From contig CP145421.1 in the NCBI GenBank assembly GCA_036867785.1, positions 930,001 to 994,000 of the forward strand: a DNA stretch of 64,000 nt, in the 5' to 3' direction. Shown here one piece after another: positions 18,288 through 30,300 of the stretch (position 1 is the stretch's first letter; every line of letters starts with the position of its first letter). Origin of the DNA: Plasmodiophora brassicae (taxonomy: Eukaryota > Endomyxa: Phytomyxea > Phytomyxea > Plasmodiophorida). Made by a program: the position numbers and the translations under genes. The notes below the pieces were generated by a model that saw only the letters and a program-made list of their open reading frames with translations, was not told the DNA's origin and ran no database searches.

Positions 18288-20150
18288 TCATATCGAACCT
18301 CCATGCCGGTAGGCGTCGTCGTGAACGCCAACGACGCACCGCCCAGAAGGATCGGCCATGGCCTGGAAGGCCTTGTCCCACAGGAAAGCACGAGGGGTGC
18401 TGCATGCGATTGTCGCCGCCCATGGGACGGTATCGCGGGCAGCCTGCTGGGGGAAGTGCGATTCGAATATCTGCCTGTACAGGTACGCCTCTTTGGTCGT
18501 CGGCGTCTTGTCCAAGAACCGGTACTCGGCAGTCTCCATCATGGCATCGGATACATGGTTCTCTGCGAACTCTTTCAGCGAGTCGATCCACCCATAGCCG
18601 ACGCCGTCTGAGAACTGCTCCTTCTGTCGCCACAGGATGTCATCTGGCAGGTACCGGCCTTTCGAGAAGGCACGTCGCAGGACATACTTTTCCATCCGCT
18701 TTGCGCCAGTTACCTAACCCACTTGTCACACACGCGATCGACATCAGGAACCCGAGGCGGCGGCATTACCTCGTCGCGGGCCATCTTAGCCCGGGCATCG
18801 ATCGACATGGCCATATCGAGGAAACGCGTGTCAAGGAACGGCACTCGGACTTCGACTCCAAACGCCGACATTGCCTTGTTCGCGCGAAGGCAGTCATACT
18901 TGTGCAGGTCCGCGATCTTGTCAATCAGTTCAGCTTGGAAGTCCTCCGCATTCGGGGCTTTGTGGAAGTACAGATAGCCGCCGAACACCTCATCGGAACC
19001 TTCACCGCTCAATACCATTTTGACACCGGTCGCCTTGATGCGACGCGCCAGCAGGAACATTGGGGTGCTGGCCCGCACCGTGGTCAGATCGAACGTCTCC
19101 AGGTGGTAGATGACGTCGGACAGTGCGTCCAGGCCTTCTTGGACAGTAAACGTAAACTCGTGATGTCGTGTTCCGAGGAATTCAGCAACGGAACGCGCTG
19201 GAGAAATCATCGTTAGGGAATATCGCACGTGGACCCTGTTCAGCACGTACCAGCGGCAAGGTCCGGCGATCCTTCCAGCCCTATGGAGAACGATCGGATT
19301 CGGCCTTCGCCGTCACTCGACACCAACCGGTTCGCAATGGACGCGATTAATGATGAGTCAAGGCCACCAGACAGGAGCACCCCGAACGGGACGTCCGCCA
19401 TCAGGTGTGATTTCACAGCGTCCACCAAGGCGTTATGCAGCGCGGTGTCCAGGTCCTCAATCGGATCCGGAACGAACGATGGAGATCGCCACGCAGGCTG
19501 GTACCATAACTGCATGCGGTCAGGCATCGGAAGGCTGGAGTCATACAGGTGCCCTGGAGGGAACTGCATGAATCGTGTACACGAATCGCACAGCGCTTTG
19601 AGTTCACTCGCGAACCAGACGGACCCGTCAGCTGCCCAACCGATGTACAGCGGAACAATCCCGACCGGATCCCGAGCAGCGACGATCCTGTGCGGTCGAT
19701 TCAGACAATGCAGAGCCAGGTATCGGACGCAGTGGCTGACCTGCAGCTGGCGCGATCGTACAGGACGAATGCGAACATACCGCGAAGGTCGTTGACGAAA
19801 TCAGTCTTGCCGCCCGACTGCTGGTACATGTGAATAATGACCTCGCAGTCGGAGTTCGACTTGAACGTGGCTTTGCCACGCATCTCCTCCCGGATATCGA
19901 GATGGTTGTAGATCTCCCCGTTGACGGCCAGGACGACATTCCCATCCGGCGAGTACTGCGGCTGAGCCCCGGTCGTCACGTCCACGATCGTCAACCGCTC
20001 GTGGAGCAGGATCGCGTGACTGTCCGCGTACACGCCCGACCAATCCGGGCCGCGATGCCGCAGTCGTCGCGCCATCATCAACGCCGTTCGCCGGTAGGAC
20101 GCCGCATCGAACCCAGGGCTCAGCCCCGTGATTGCCAGAATCCCACACAT
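18288..20150 (-). CDS. asnB: Asparagine synthetase (glutamine-hydrolysing)
   Basis: It makes asparagine from aspartate, glutamine and ATP. Exons 19741-20150, 19251-19687, 18770-19197 and 18288-18698 give 561 residues, the AsnB size. The mature N-terminal nucleophile is Cys2 (MCGILAITG), followed by RHRGPDWSG and [10 protein letters not shown] of the class II glutaminase. The synthetase half shows the PP-motif [20 protein letters not shown], and [20 protein letters not shown], then the C-terminal [12 protein letters not shown] block. Introns are 53, 53 and 71 nt. It is divergent from NC2-alpha with 188 bp between starts. Confidence 0.95.
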
Positions 20151-20338
20151 CGTCCAACAGCGACGACAATACCAAAATGATTGCCGCCGGCGCCGAGGCG
20201 TTGGCGAGACTCGACTGTCAAAGCCTCAACCGTGGCCGACTGGGCGAGCTGCACCTCACGCAGTCACGCGCGCGGCGACGCGGAATTGCGCCAGGCACGT
20301 CGTCGTCGTGCGATCGCTGTTGCATCATTCGGGCAGCG

Positions 20339-20949
20339 ATGTCGCGGCGTATCCGGATGACGTTCCCGAAGGCGACGATCAAGGCAATCATGCAGATGGA
20401 CGACGAAGTCGGGAAGATGTCCGCGGAGGTGCCGCTGATGGTGTCGCGGTGCGTCGAGCTGTTCCTGGAAGAGCTCGTCAAGGCCGCCAGCGCAGTCGCT
20501 GCTGAACGCAGCTGCAACATTGTACAGCCCGGCCACCTTAAACAGTGCGTTGCCAATTCGTCCATGTTTGACTTCCTGAGGCCGCTCCTCGAGCACGTCC
20601 CTGATCTAGGCCCTGCGCAAGAAAAGAAACCAAAAGCCCAAAGGTTAGTGACCCGGCGGCGCACCTGTCATTGTCTGCTCATCCACTCGCTTTCAGGGCT
20701 CGGAAACCGAAATCAGAGGCCGCAGAGCAGAAACCCAAGAAAGTGAAAACCGAAGACGACACGGCACCTGTCGTCAAACCAGAACCGACGGCGTCCAGCG
20801 TTGTAGACGTCCCATTGCCGAACGAGGAGGCACCTGTAGAAGAAGTTGCTGTTCCGCCTGAGGAGGCACCCGAGCCGTCCGACGCGGATCTGCTAGGCGT
20901 TGCTGGCGACGACGCCGACGAGGACGATAACTGGGACGAGGAGGATTGA
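20339..20949 (+). CDS. DRAP1: NC2-alpha / DRAP1 histone-fold transcription repressor
   Basis: Exons 20339-20643 and 20697-20949 (53-nt intron) give 185 residues. The N-terminal histone fold (FPKATIKAIMQMDDEVGK, then LMVSRCVELFLEELVK and VQPGHLKQCV) matches NC2-alpha. NC2-alpha pairs with NC2-beta on TBP and blocks TFIIA/TFIIB entry. The second exon is a Lys-rich then acidic tail ending DNWDEED, also usual for this subunit. The ATG at 20339 starts just before the histone fold (MSRRIRMTFPKA). CHRAC/Dpb3-type subunits are the alternative but lack this long acidic tail. Confidence 0.85.
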
Positions 20950-21158
20950 TAATTGTACAGTAGAGGAATAGTACATGTATTGTCCTGGCACTACTTTCGC
21001 CGACTGGCCGACTTCTACATTTCTCGTACGCGTGCGGTTCCACTTGTGCATAGGTGCACCCGCTGGTACAGCAACTGCCTAACAGCTGCGGGTCTCGGGT
21101 CGGAACAGGCAGTTCGAGTACGATCAGCGGAACATTACGCAGAGAACTGTTCAGCAAT

Positions 21159-21747
21159 TTACTGGAACGTCTTCTTGGTCATGATATTATAGAACTCGTC
21201 CTCGTTGATCATGCCGTCGCCATCGAGATCGGCGCGCGTGATCATCTCCTTCAGCTCCTCCTCGTTCATGTCCTCGCCGAGCTCACGGGCCACGCGCCGC
21301 AGGTTATCCAGCGAGATCTTCCCTTTGTTGTCGTCGTCGAACAACCGGAACACCTTCATAATGTCCTCGCGTGAATCTTTCGATGACATTCGTGCCGTCA
21401 TCATGTCAAGGAACTCATTGAAGTTGATCCTCTTGTCTCCGTCCTTATCGAGCGATTCAAGGACCTGTCGCCGAGTTCCTCGTCAGTTGTCCTCTCCTGC
21501 GTCGGTGAGAGCGCCGACCAACCTGGTAAACCATCTGGTTCTTGACGTCATAGCCGAGCGACTGCATCGCCTGCTTGAGCTCCTGCGGGTCGATCTCGCC
21601 GGTGCCGTCTGTGTCGAACAGGTTGAACGCCTCATGCAGCTCCTCGATCTCTTCGGACGACAACCCGGGGCGCTCATACACGACCTTGGCCGGGGCGCCC
21701 AACCCGGCGACCGACCTCGCGCGCGAACGTCCCAACCCTGACGCCAT
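21159..21747 (-). CDS. CEN: Centrin
   Basis: EF-hand protein of basal bodies and centrosomes. Exons 21523-21747 and 21159-21464 (58-nt intron) give 176 residues. Four EF loops: [12 protein letters not shown] and [12 protein letters not shown] are canonical. [12 protein letters not shown] has Asn at position 12 and is probably weak. [12 protein letters not shown] is canonical. The basic N-terminus ([13 protein letters not shown]) and the end KKTFQ (centrin-1/2 types end KKTSLY) separate it from calmodulin. It indicates a flagellate. Confidence 0.95.
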
Positions 21748-21962
21748 TCTTCACACTCCTGCAACGAGTCGAACGACAACCAGAGACTGTTCAGGCTGCG
21801 CGTCACTATCACTGGGTACTACGTACTGCTGCCCAGCGCCAGCGCCGCCTTCTCCAACGTGCCTCATCCAGGTCGGCACCTTGGGCTGCCCGGAATCCCG
21901 ACGTGCGTACCTCGAAGACGACGGGTTCAGTATGACGAAATGGTGTATGCCACAGGAGGTGG

Positions 21963-22496
21963 TCAAGGCGTGGCCCAGTGGGACTTGGTTCGCATTTTCG
22001 AATACTTTTGCGCCGGCGCCGCCGTTGATTGCAGGCGCGTGTACCATTTGCTGAGCTTGGCGCTGTCCTGCGAGCGTGGATCGCCGTCGTCGCTGAAGCA
22101 CGCCCGATGGTAGCGCATCTGGACCCGGGCGCCGCGACGCTCCGCGATCAGGTCGCCCAGCGCCGTGATGGGCTTCTTGCACTCCCGGCACATGTGCCCG
22201 AGATCCGCTGGTCGGCATTCCCGCACCTGGAACGACCCTGACGCGGCTGTCACGAACAATAACGCACATGGGCCGCGCGAAGCCAACGTACAGTAATCTT
22301 CGTCGCCGTATTTCGCCACGTGCACTGGTCGTTGACCGGATGGTTTTCGTACGGGCGCCGCCTTCTTCCTCGCCGTACGCACTGGTCCGACCTCGCTTGC
22401 CTCGTCCACAACATGATGACCATTCGCCCCAGCAACCTTCTCGTCCGTGTCCTCGCACGGCCCGCCCGTCAGCGTCTCGGATGCCTTCCCGTGCAT
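21963..22496 (-). CDS. Cys/His (LIM- or PARP-finger-like) protein
   Basis: 177-residue frame from ATG 22496. One probable zinc site: C-x2-C in HMCRECKKPI, a GD-containing turn, then YHRAC about 24 residues later, followed by DGDPRSQ. The Cys-x2-Cys...His-x2-Cys spacing resembles half a LIM domain or a PARP-type finger. The N-terminal 60 residues are polar and low-complexity. A larger intron removing residues around 62-97 would also keep frame, so the exact exon structure is uncertain. It lies 216 bp upstream of the centrin start on the same strand. Function unknown. Confidence 0.45.
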   Translation of the reverse strand: MHGKASETLTGGPCEDTDEKVAGANGHHVVDEASEVGPVRTARKKAAPVRKPSGQRPVHVAKYGDEDYCTLASRGPCALLFVTAASGSFQVRECRPADLGHMCRECKKPITALGDLIAERRGARVQMRYHRACFSDDGDPRSQDSAKLSKWYTRLQSTAAPAQKYSKMRTKSHWATP

Positions 22497-22957
22497 CGCC
22501 CCCTCCGCAACCGCCCGAGCGGCGACCGGTTCACTCTACGACCTGCAGTCTCAGTGGCCAAACAGGCGACGAAACGGTACCGAGTTGCCTTCGACGAATG
22601 GCTCCCCCGATGATCTCCGTGTGCGCCCCTAAGCCAGTCGTCGGACCCGGAGAATGCGGAAGTTGGGCGGGTACCAATCGCTATCGAGTTCGGTAGCAAT
22701 TAGACGGGCACGTCAATCATTCGTCGCTGATCAAGCGTTCGGAAGTTGCTCTCGCGGTGCAAGAATCAACTGTTCGAGCGCTCGACCTGAATGTGTTGTC
22801 GGCGTCATGCAGCAGCAGCGGTGTGAGGTGAAGGGCCCGGAATCCATCAGAGGGGCACATGTTTCGCAACGACGACTCACACAAGGACGGTACCGTAAAT
22901 TGATCGATCCAGGGTTGGATCTGCATCGTATAGGGCAGGGGGAGGTCGGCGTCGGCC
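22497..22957. other. Divergent intergenic region
   Basis: 461 bp between the starts of the Cys/His gene and the STPG gene. Open frames on both strands here show no features. It presumably holds both promoters. Confidence 0.4.
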
Positions 22958-23346
22958 ATGGACAACGACGCCGTCAGCCTGGACTCGCGCAGCGAGACGG
23001 AGCGGGCGGTGCGACAGCGCACCCGTCGCGCGCGGAAGGCCTCCCAGCAAGACACCCGGACGACGCTGGCGCTCATGCGCCTGAACTTCTACTTCCAGCA
23101 GTTCGTCCACGACTACCACGGCATCGTCGACGACGAGTCGTTCTTCCCGCGTCCCCGGCACGCGCTGCCCGTCCACGCCACCATCAAGAACGCGCCGATC
23201 TTCTCCCTAGCCGATCGCTTCCCGGGCCCATCACCGAAAAGCGCACGGGACCTGTCCACATCCTGGAGTTTCAACGTCGCCAGGCGCTCCGACATCACCA
23301 GCCCGCGCGAGGTCACTGCTGTCCTGCAACCGCGCCGTCCAAAGGT

Positions 23347-23377
<31 letters not shown>

Positions 23378-25046
23378 TACCCGTCACCCTGAGCCGAATG
23401 CGACAACAGGTGCGCCGCGTGTACAAGCAGCTGGATCCCGGCCCTGGCAGTTACAACCCGGCGACGCCACGCCCCAACCACTGCCTGTCGATGGACGACG
23501 TGATCGGGCGCGACCAGGACTTCGCGTCGGCGGCCCGACGATCGGATCTCGGCCCGGGCGCCTACGACCCGCCGGACGTGCCGCCCACCCCGTCCTACAT
23601 CCCGCGCATCGACCGAATCGCGTCCCGCGACCTGCCTCGCCGCAGCGACGACGCCGTGCCTGGTCCCGGTACGCGGGACGGGACGCATCGGTCGACGCGC
23701 GCGCTGACGGGTGTCGTGGCAGGGGCGTACACGCCACGTCGGATCGACGACAGGTACGTGCCGGCGCCGAAATACCTGACGATGAGCCCGCGGAAGATCC
23801 AGCTGGCGCCCGTGTCCTGCACGACGACGCCGGGCGCCGGGTCGTACGACGTCAGGACGACGTTGCAGCGGCCCGCGCCGATCTCGTACTCGTTCCCCGT
23901 CGCCGATCGCCACCTCGTCGACGCCGGCAACGGGGACGCCGCCGACGCCAAGTCGAAGGCGTCGTCGCCAGGCGACCCCGTCGTGCCATTCGTGGAACGG
24001 AACATGAAGGTGGCCCGCCCGGAACAGGTCCGCACCGAACGATCGCGGAAGGCGGCGGCCCGGAAGGCCGCCTACGAATTCGTTCTTGCACGAGGGCGCG
24101 CCAACCACGATATCGCCCAGCGGCAGGCGGACGCTCTGCAGGCCTCCAACGAGGTGGGCGCCGCGCGCGTTCTCCCCGCGTCTCTGTGGACAACGCCCTA
24201 ACCCGGGCCTTCCCAGGCCAAGGCACTTCGAGCGACCTGGAGGGTGACTGTGACCGCGCTACACGCCGCCGGTGCAATGGCGACCATGATCACAGAGCGG
24301 AAGGTCAGGGGGGTGTGGCGTAGCCGGTTGGTTCGCGATGATCCGCTGACGGGTCGTGCAGGAATGGTTGGAGAACAACAACGGCATTGAGCTGCGGCGG
24401 TTCCAGCTGATCTCGACGCTGAACAAGTTCGAGCGCATCATTCGCCAGCGCCTGCTGACCCGGCGCCGGCGTCGCAACGCCGACCTGGTCCGCCGGTTCT
24501 TCAAGGAGACCGAACTCCTGTCGAAGGTCTTGGGACGCGCTGACGCTGGTCTTGTTCGTGGCCCCTGATGTAGCGAAACAGAGCGTCCTGGTCGTCGTGC
24601 TTCGTCACTTCCGACGCGCCGTCTCGACGATTCAGACATTCTGGCGGCGCATGCAGTCCAAGATCGAGAACCAGGTGATGGTCTTCATCACACAGTGGAT
24701 CAGGTCGGAGAGCGGGGGCGCCCCCAGTCTCGTGCCGAGCGCCAAGGCGCCCGCCCCGCGGAAGGTCACCATTACGGCCGACAGTGAACACGCGGGGTCC
24801 ATCTGCGAACGCGTCCTAGATCGAGTTGCCGGGGACGAACCCGGCACGCGCCGTTCCGTGCCGAACGTCATCAAGGCTGCTGTCCTGCGATCGTTCATCG
24901 TGCGCCGACGGCACGAGTTCTGGACGCGAATGAAGCAATGGCATGCGGAGCGCCGCGCGTGGACATCCGAACACGAGACCAGGGACACGCTCCTGGAGAA
25001 GGCCAGGCAGATCCTGCAAGGCATCTCCTCGAACGTAGCACCGTGA
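22958..25046 (+). CDS. Flagellar STPG-repeat protein with IQ-like C-terminus
   Basis: Exons 22958-23344, 23410-24153, 24217-24303, 24362-24526 and 24582-25046 give 615 residues. Sperm-tail PG-rich (SHIPPO) repeats are spread through exon 2: LDPGPGSYNP, LGPGAYDPP, VPGPGT and TPGAGSYD, with YFQQF and FADRFPGPSP-like repeats before. STPG proteins line the lumen of ciliary doublet microtubules. Exons 3-5 add an alpha-helical half with IQ-like segments (VSTIQTFWRRMQSK and LRSFIVRRRHEFWTRM) that may bind calmodulin or centrin. A run of GAC/GGC triplets occupies the first intron (23345-23409). I know no close full-length match for this domain order. Confidence 0.72.
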
Positions 25047-25699
25047 CGGTTATTTGAACGGCAACGTTGCTAACAGGCGCCATGGACAGGATACTGAGAC
25101 GAGTGCCAGCTTTCGGGCGGCGCACCCGAAACCCCATTTGCGACTGGTCCTGTCAGCGGAGGACATCTCCTTGCTCGTACGTCAGGCCCACATCGAGCAG
25201 GGCAAGCTTAGCATACGCGACAAGCGCAGGGTCCGCGTTCGGGCACCATCCGCACGACTCGAACAGATACAATGAAACGACGTGGACGAACATTTGCGAT
25301 CAGTTTGGCTCGTGGACCTCAGCGCCAGCACTGAGCCAGCACGTCGACAGCGTACAGGGCATGTCATCGTTGGTGCACAAGCGTACTTGGTCGCGCACGG
25401 TGCATGTCAACGCTACTGGTGCACGCGATCTAGACGCAAACATAACTGAGCGTTCCCCACGTTTAACGCTTAGAAACATTACGTCCGCGTGCGTCAGGTA
25501 TCACGGTCGTTGACACCCTCCCCCTATTGGGGCCGTCCGACTCGTCAGGTGTCGTCCCTGACACGCAACCACAAGACGAGCGTCGTGGGCGTGCCAGACA
25601 CCCAGGCTGGGCACGGGACAGTTCTACAAGGCTAGCCTTTGCTACGATGGCAAGGACACAGCCAATCTGATTGCGTGTGCAACCATCAACCGATGTTGA
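25047..25699. other. Intergenic, no gene seen
   Basis: 653 bp between two convergent 3' ends. Open frames (for example 25067-25513) overlap the end of the STPG gene and have no domain. No tRNA-like arms or repeats were found by eye. Confidence 0.45.
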
Positions 25700-26176
25700 T
25701 CAGAGCGCGTCGTAGTAGATGTCAGCGCCGGCTGCTAGAAACGCTTCGTGCAGTTCGGGATCGTGGCGTTGCCGACGGTGACGTTTGACCAGGGCGACAG
25801 CATCGACGACGACACAGACGACAAACGTGAAGGTCATGGCGGACATAGCGAGGGAAGCAGTTCGCATGACGTCGAACGGGAAGCGAACGCACAGCCAGTA
25901 ATTCCCGACGGTGAAGCCAGCAGCCGCAGACGCAGACACGAAGATCACCAGGGACGATTCAGTGGCGTTGCCGGATCGCAGCAGGAACGTAACGAGCGCC
26001 TTGTGCATCGACGAAAACAGGAGCAGGACGACGCCTGCCCAGGAGACAAACGCCATCGTCAGCGGGTCGACGCCGGACCCACCCTGCTCGAGGCGCGTGA
26101 ACGCCCTGTGGAACACGACGGCCCCTGCGCTCTGCACGAACAGGTCGCCCGCATACAGGACGTGTCGCCAGTTCAT
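25700..26176 (-). CDS. Four-TM membrane protein, unknown
   Basis: 158 residues from ATG 26176, single exon. Hydrophobic stretches at about residues 10-24, 42-58, 73-95 and 103-127 are separated by short polar loops. The third region ends in VGNYWLCVRFPF. The fourth is SAMTFTFVVCVVVDAVALV, then a basic KRHRRQRH and an acidic tail ending IYYDAL. It has the outline of a MARVEL-like or Per1-like tetraspan but no motif that I recognise. An upstream in-frame ATG at 26245 would add 23 polar residues. Confidence 0.55.
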   Translation of the reverse strand: MNWRHVLYAGDLFVQSAGAVVFHRAFTRLEQGGSGVDPLTMAFVSWAGVVLLLFSSMHKALVTFLLRSGNATESSLVIFVSASAAAGFTVGNYWLCVRFPFDVMRTASLAMSAMTFTFVVCVVVDAVALVKRHRRQRHDPELHEAFLAAGADIYYDAL

Positions 26177-26316
26177 CGTCGATCCACAACTCTGCGGGCG
26201 GCCGCTTACTCGTTTCGGAAGGTGCCGACACACGTCGTGACTCACGAACCGGACAGCGGACGTGTATTATGCTAGAACGTAGGACTGGGTTACAGGGAGC
26301 GGGGCGAAGACGTTCC

Positions 26317-26866
26317 TCACTTATGGATGGGCAGAATGTCGTCTGACAGCGTCATGTTGCTCTGGACGGCGACGACCGTGTACTCGAGCGCGTTGCTGGA
26401 TAGGTTGTAGGCGTGCTGCCAGATCTCAGCATGCACGTAGCTGGCGTTCCCGACCTGCACTGCGATTCGGTAGGCGGGGTGAACAATCAGTGATTCGAGC
26501 GGGGCAGACCGACGGCGATGACGCTACCCTTGGCATAGTATACCATGCCGCTGACGACCTGGGCGCGATACGAAATCGGGCGGAACTCGGTGAAGGTCGC
26601 GTTGGCCATGTTCGCAATGTTCGAACGTTCGTTCTGAATGATCTGTACCATGCTGCGAGTCAGCATCGGCTGGGGAACATCCGCGCCGACACGTGATCAG
26701 GGTTTACCTTGGTGACGTTCGCGTGACAGTCGGAGGCGCCAAAGTCGCCCTGGCGGCACTCTGGCGCGGTCAACGGGATCGCCGGTCCAAGACCCCCAAC
26801 ATGAAGTGCACTGGACGCCGTAGCCAGAACGGCAACGACGATGGCGACCGTGGCAAGACGGTCCAT
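26317..26866 (-). CDS. Secreted cystatin (papain-family protease inhibitor)
   Basis: Exons 26708-26866, 26528-26669 and 26317-26459 give 147 residues. A clean signal peptide (LATVAIVVAVLATASSA) is followed by a Gly-containing N-terminal trunk. The inhibitory loop QVVSG lies at about residues 90-94 (QxVxG, cystatin signature). It is followed by MVYYAKVQVGNASYVHAEIW, which parallels the stefin strand order. Several N-glycosylation sequons suggest passage through the ER. The first intron as placed is only 38 nt (26670-26707), shorter than any other here; the second is 68 nt. Secreted cystatins block cathepsin-type enzymes. In a parasite they can target host papain-like proteases. Confidence 0.82.
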
Positions 26867-27319
26867 CGAGGGCGACGAACAATGAGCAGGCGGTGCAACC
26901 GATCCACCGCCAGACCGTCACAGAATGAAACGTTCAGGCAGGCAGCATCACGATGACCTGTCGGGGGACGTCCGCGACAAGCAGCACTGCAAGCGGCCCG
27001 TCGCCGGTCGAACACGACAACAGCATGCTGCCCGAGGTGGTTTTGACTTGAAGCCGAACCCGAGCCACGATGATGGAACGAACTGGCCGGCGCATTGTGT
27101 CGAGAGGGTATAGGCCGTATATTCGAGTCGAACGTCCCCCGGGATGGGGTGTGTGTTCCCCGTTTCGGACGGGCCGCCGCCACCGCCACCTGTGTCACGG
27201 CCTGTCTGCACGGTGCAGCTTCGACTGGGGCGACGACTGTGGACACGTGGGCTGCAGCCTGCAGCTGTCCGGTCCGACACTGTCGCCGGAGTGCCGCGCG
27301 CACCATTTCGTTCGGGGCA
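26867..27319. other. Divergent intergenic region, cystatin / UBA1
   Basis: 453 bp between two start codons; a shared promoter region is likely. No TATA-like motif stands out and no gene is seen. Confidence 0.4.
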
Positions 27320-30300
27320 ATGGCGGTCGGCAACGGGACGGCGGCGTCGCCGGCCATGGACGAGCAGCTGTACAGCCGGCAGCTGTACCTGCTGGGCCAC
27401 GAGGCCATGCAGGCCATGCAGACGTCGACCGTAATGGTCGTCGGCGTCGGCGGCGTCGGCATGGAGATTGCCAAGAACGTGATCCTCGCCGGCGTCAAGG
27501 CCGTCATCCTTCTCGACGACACGCTCGTGTCCGACGCCGACCTCTCCGCAGGCGTACGTCGTTTCATTATTGCCTCTAGCTTGCGTCCCACTCTAATTCG
27601 TGTCCGTTCGTCTTCACAGTACTACTTCAAGGAATCGGATGTCGGTCGGGTCCGCAGGGCGCAGGCTGCGTATCAACACCTGGCGTCCCTGAACCGGTAT
27701 GTTCATGTGGAGGTCCGCCAGGGCCCGTTCGACGCCTCGATGACCAAGTCGATGGGGCTGTCCGTGCTCGTGTGGGCTGTCCCGTCGCCAAACGAGAAGC
27801 AGACTGTTGAAGTCAATGCCATGTGCATATCGGCCGGCGTGAAGTTTATCCAGGCGGACGTGTTCGGCGTCTGCGGCATGGTGTTCGTCGACAATGGTGA
27901 TCGGTTCGTTGTTCGCGACCGCGATGGTGAACCGCCTCTCGAAGGCATGGTGTCGGCCATCACCAACGAACCGCATGCGGTCGTGACCTGCTACGACGAG
28001 ACGCGGCACGGTCTGTCATCGGGCGATTTTGTCGCCTTCGAGGAGGTCGAAGGCATGACGGAAGTGAATTCGACAACGCCGAAGAAGGTGGAGGTGCTGG
28101 GGCCGTACACGTTCTCGATTGACCAGGACACAACGACCTACGGCGTCTACAAGAACGGTGGCCGCTTCCGTCAAGTGAAATTCCCGTTGGAAGTCACCGC
28201 TCGTCGCCTCGGCGAGTGTCTCGAACATCCCAGCATCGCCCCGGTCGACTTCGGTAAGATTGAGGTCGCAACGCAGGTCCACCTGCTCCATCGCGCGTTA
28301 TCCGCATTCGGGCGGCCGCCGCGTGCCGACACGTGGACAGACGCCGATGCCATTGTGGATTTGATCAAGGCCCGGTACAAGGACGCGAACATCGATGCGT
28401 CTATGCTGCGTCGGTTGGCCCGCTGTGCCGCCCATTGCATTGCTCCGATTGCAGCGGCTATCGGTGGCATTGCTGCTCAAGAGGTCGGGTTGGTTTCCTA
28501 CAGCGCGCGTATGGTGTCTGATCGTTGTGTGACTGTCCACAGGTGCTGAAATCATGTTCTGGCAAGTTTACGCCACTCGACCAGCAGTTGTACTTCGATT
28601 GCGTCGAGATCCTTCCTGCGGACGATATTGACGTCAGCGAGTTTTCCCTTGGCGACGTTGATCGTCGCTATACGAGTCAGGTTGCAATTGTGGGCCGAAC
28701 GATTCACAACCTGATCGTCTCGACAAACGCCTTTATTGTTGGAGCGGGTGCCATTGGATGCGAGGTTCTGAAGAACTGGGCCATGATGGGCGTCGGGAGT
28801 GGCCAGGATGGCCACATCACTGTTACAGACATGGACACCATTGAGCGATCCAACCTGAACCGTCAGTTCCTGTTCCGGGACAAAGACGTCGGCCAGTTGA
28901 AATCGTCTGCCGCCGCCGCCGCTGTCCGGGCGATGAATCCGCATATCAAGGTCGTGTCGCATTCGAATCGTGTTGGCGGCGAGACCGAAGACATTTACGA
29001 TGACAACTTCTGGACCTCGCTCACCGTCGTCTGTACCGCACTCGACAACGTCGACGCGCGCCTGTACGTTGACCAGCGTTGCGTCTACTACCAGAAGCCT
29101 TTGATGGAAAGTGGCACAATGGGTGCGAAGGGCAACACCCAGATTGTCGTTCCCCATCTGACGGAGTCCTATGGTGCAACCCGGGATCCCCCTGAGAAAT
29201 CCATCCCGATCTGCACGCTGAAGAACTTCCCATCCCAGATTGAACACACGATCCAATGGGCCCGGGACTTGTTCGAGGGCCTGTTCAAAAGCTGTGTCGA
29301 CAGCACGAACCAGTATCTGTCTGAGGGTTCCGACTTCCTTAAGAACCTGCGGCGAGAGCAGCCAAATGGCGAACTGGAAACGCTGCGAACTATTCGGTCG
29401 TACTTGGCTCTCGAACGACCTATGACGTTCGATGACTGCATCATGTGGGCGCGCCTGCTCTTTGAGGTACGATGCTAGCCCCATTCCGCGCCATGTCTTG
29501 CTGATCTGGTTTTGCAGAGGGAATTCAACCACAACATTAGGCAGCTGCTGCATACGTTCCCTGCCGATTCGACAACTGCGACCGGGGCGCCTTTCTGGTC
29601 GGGGCCGAAGCGTGCACCGTCGCCTGTCGAGTTTGATCCTGCCGACCCCGTACACATGAGCTTTGTTGAAGCCGCAGCCAACCTGCGAGCCTTCAACTAC
29701 GGTCTCAGTGGGTCTGCGTACACGGCCGACCGATACATGGCCGTCATGCGTGATATGATGATCGCCGAGTTCCAGCCAAAGAAGAACGTGCGCATTGCTG
29801 CTAATGACGAGGAGCTCAAGTCGATGAGTGCCGCTGACGCGGACGAGGACCCGGACGCCGCCTGCGAAACCATTGTCCGCGAATTGCCATCGCCATCGAC
29901 GCTTGCGGGTTACCGGCTGACCCCCGCCGAGTTCGAGAAGGACGACGATACCAACTTCCACATGCACTTCGTAACGGCGTGCTCGAACCTTCGTGCGCGT
30001 AACTACCGCATCAAAGAGGCCAGCCTGCATGATACGAGGAGAATCGCCGGCAAGATCATTCCCGCGATCGCCACCACGACTGGGCTTGTGAGCGGCCTGA
30101 TTTGCCTCGAACTGTTCAAACTGCTTCAGCAGAAGCCCCTGGAAGCCTACCGGAACTGCTTCGCGAACCTGGCGCTGCCCCTGTTCTCGTTCGCCGAACC
30201 CGTTGCCCCGCTCGTCAAAGAAGCGGCCGTTGGCGAGGATGGCTCGCAGGTGATGAAATGGACGCAATGGGATCGCATCGAGATCGACATTGGTGACTGC

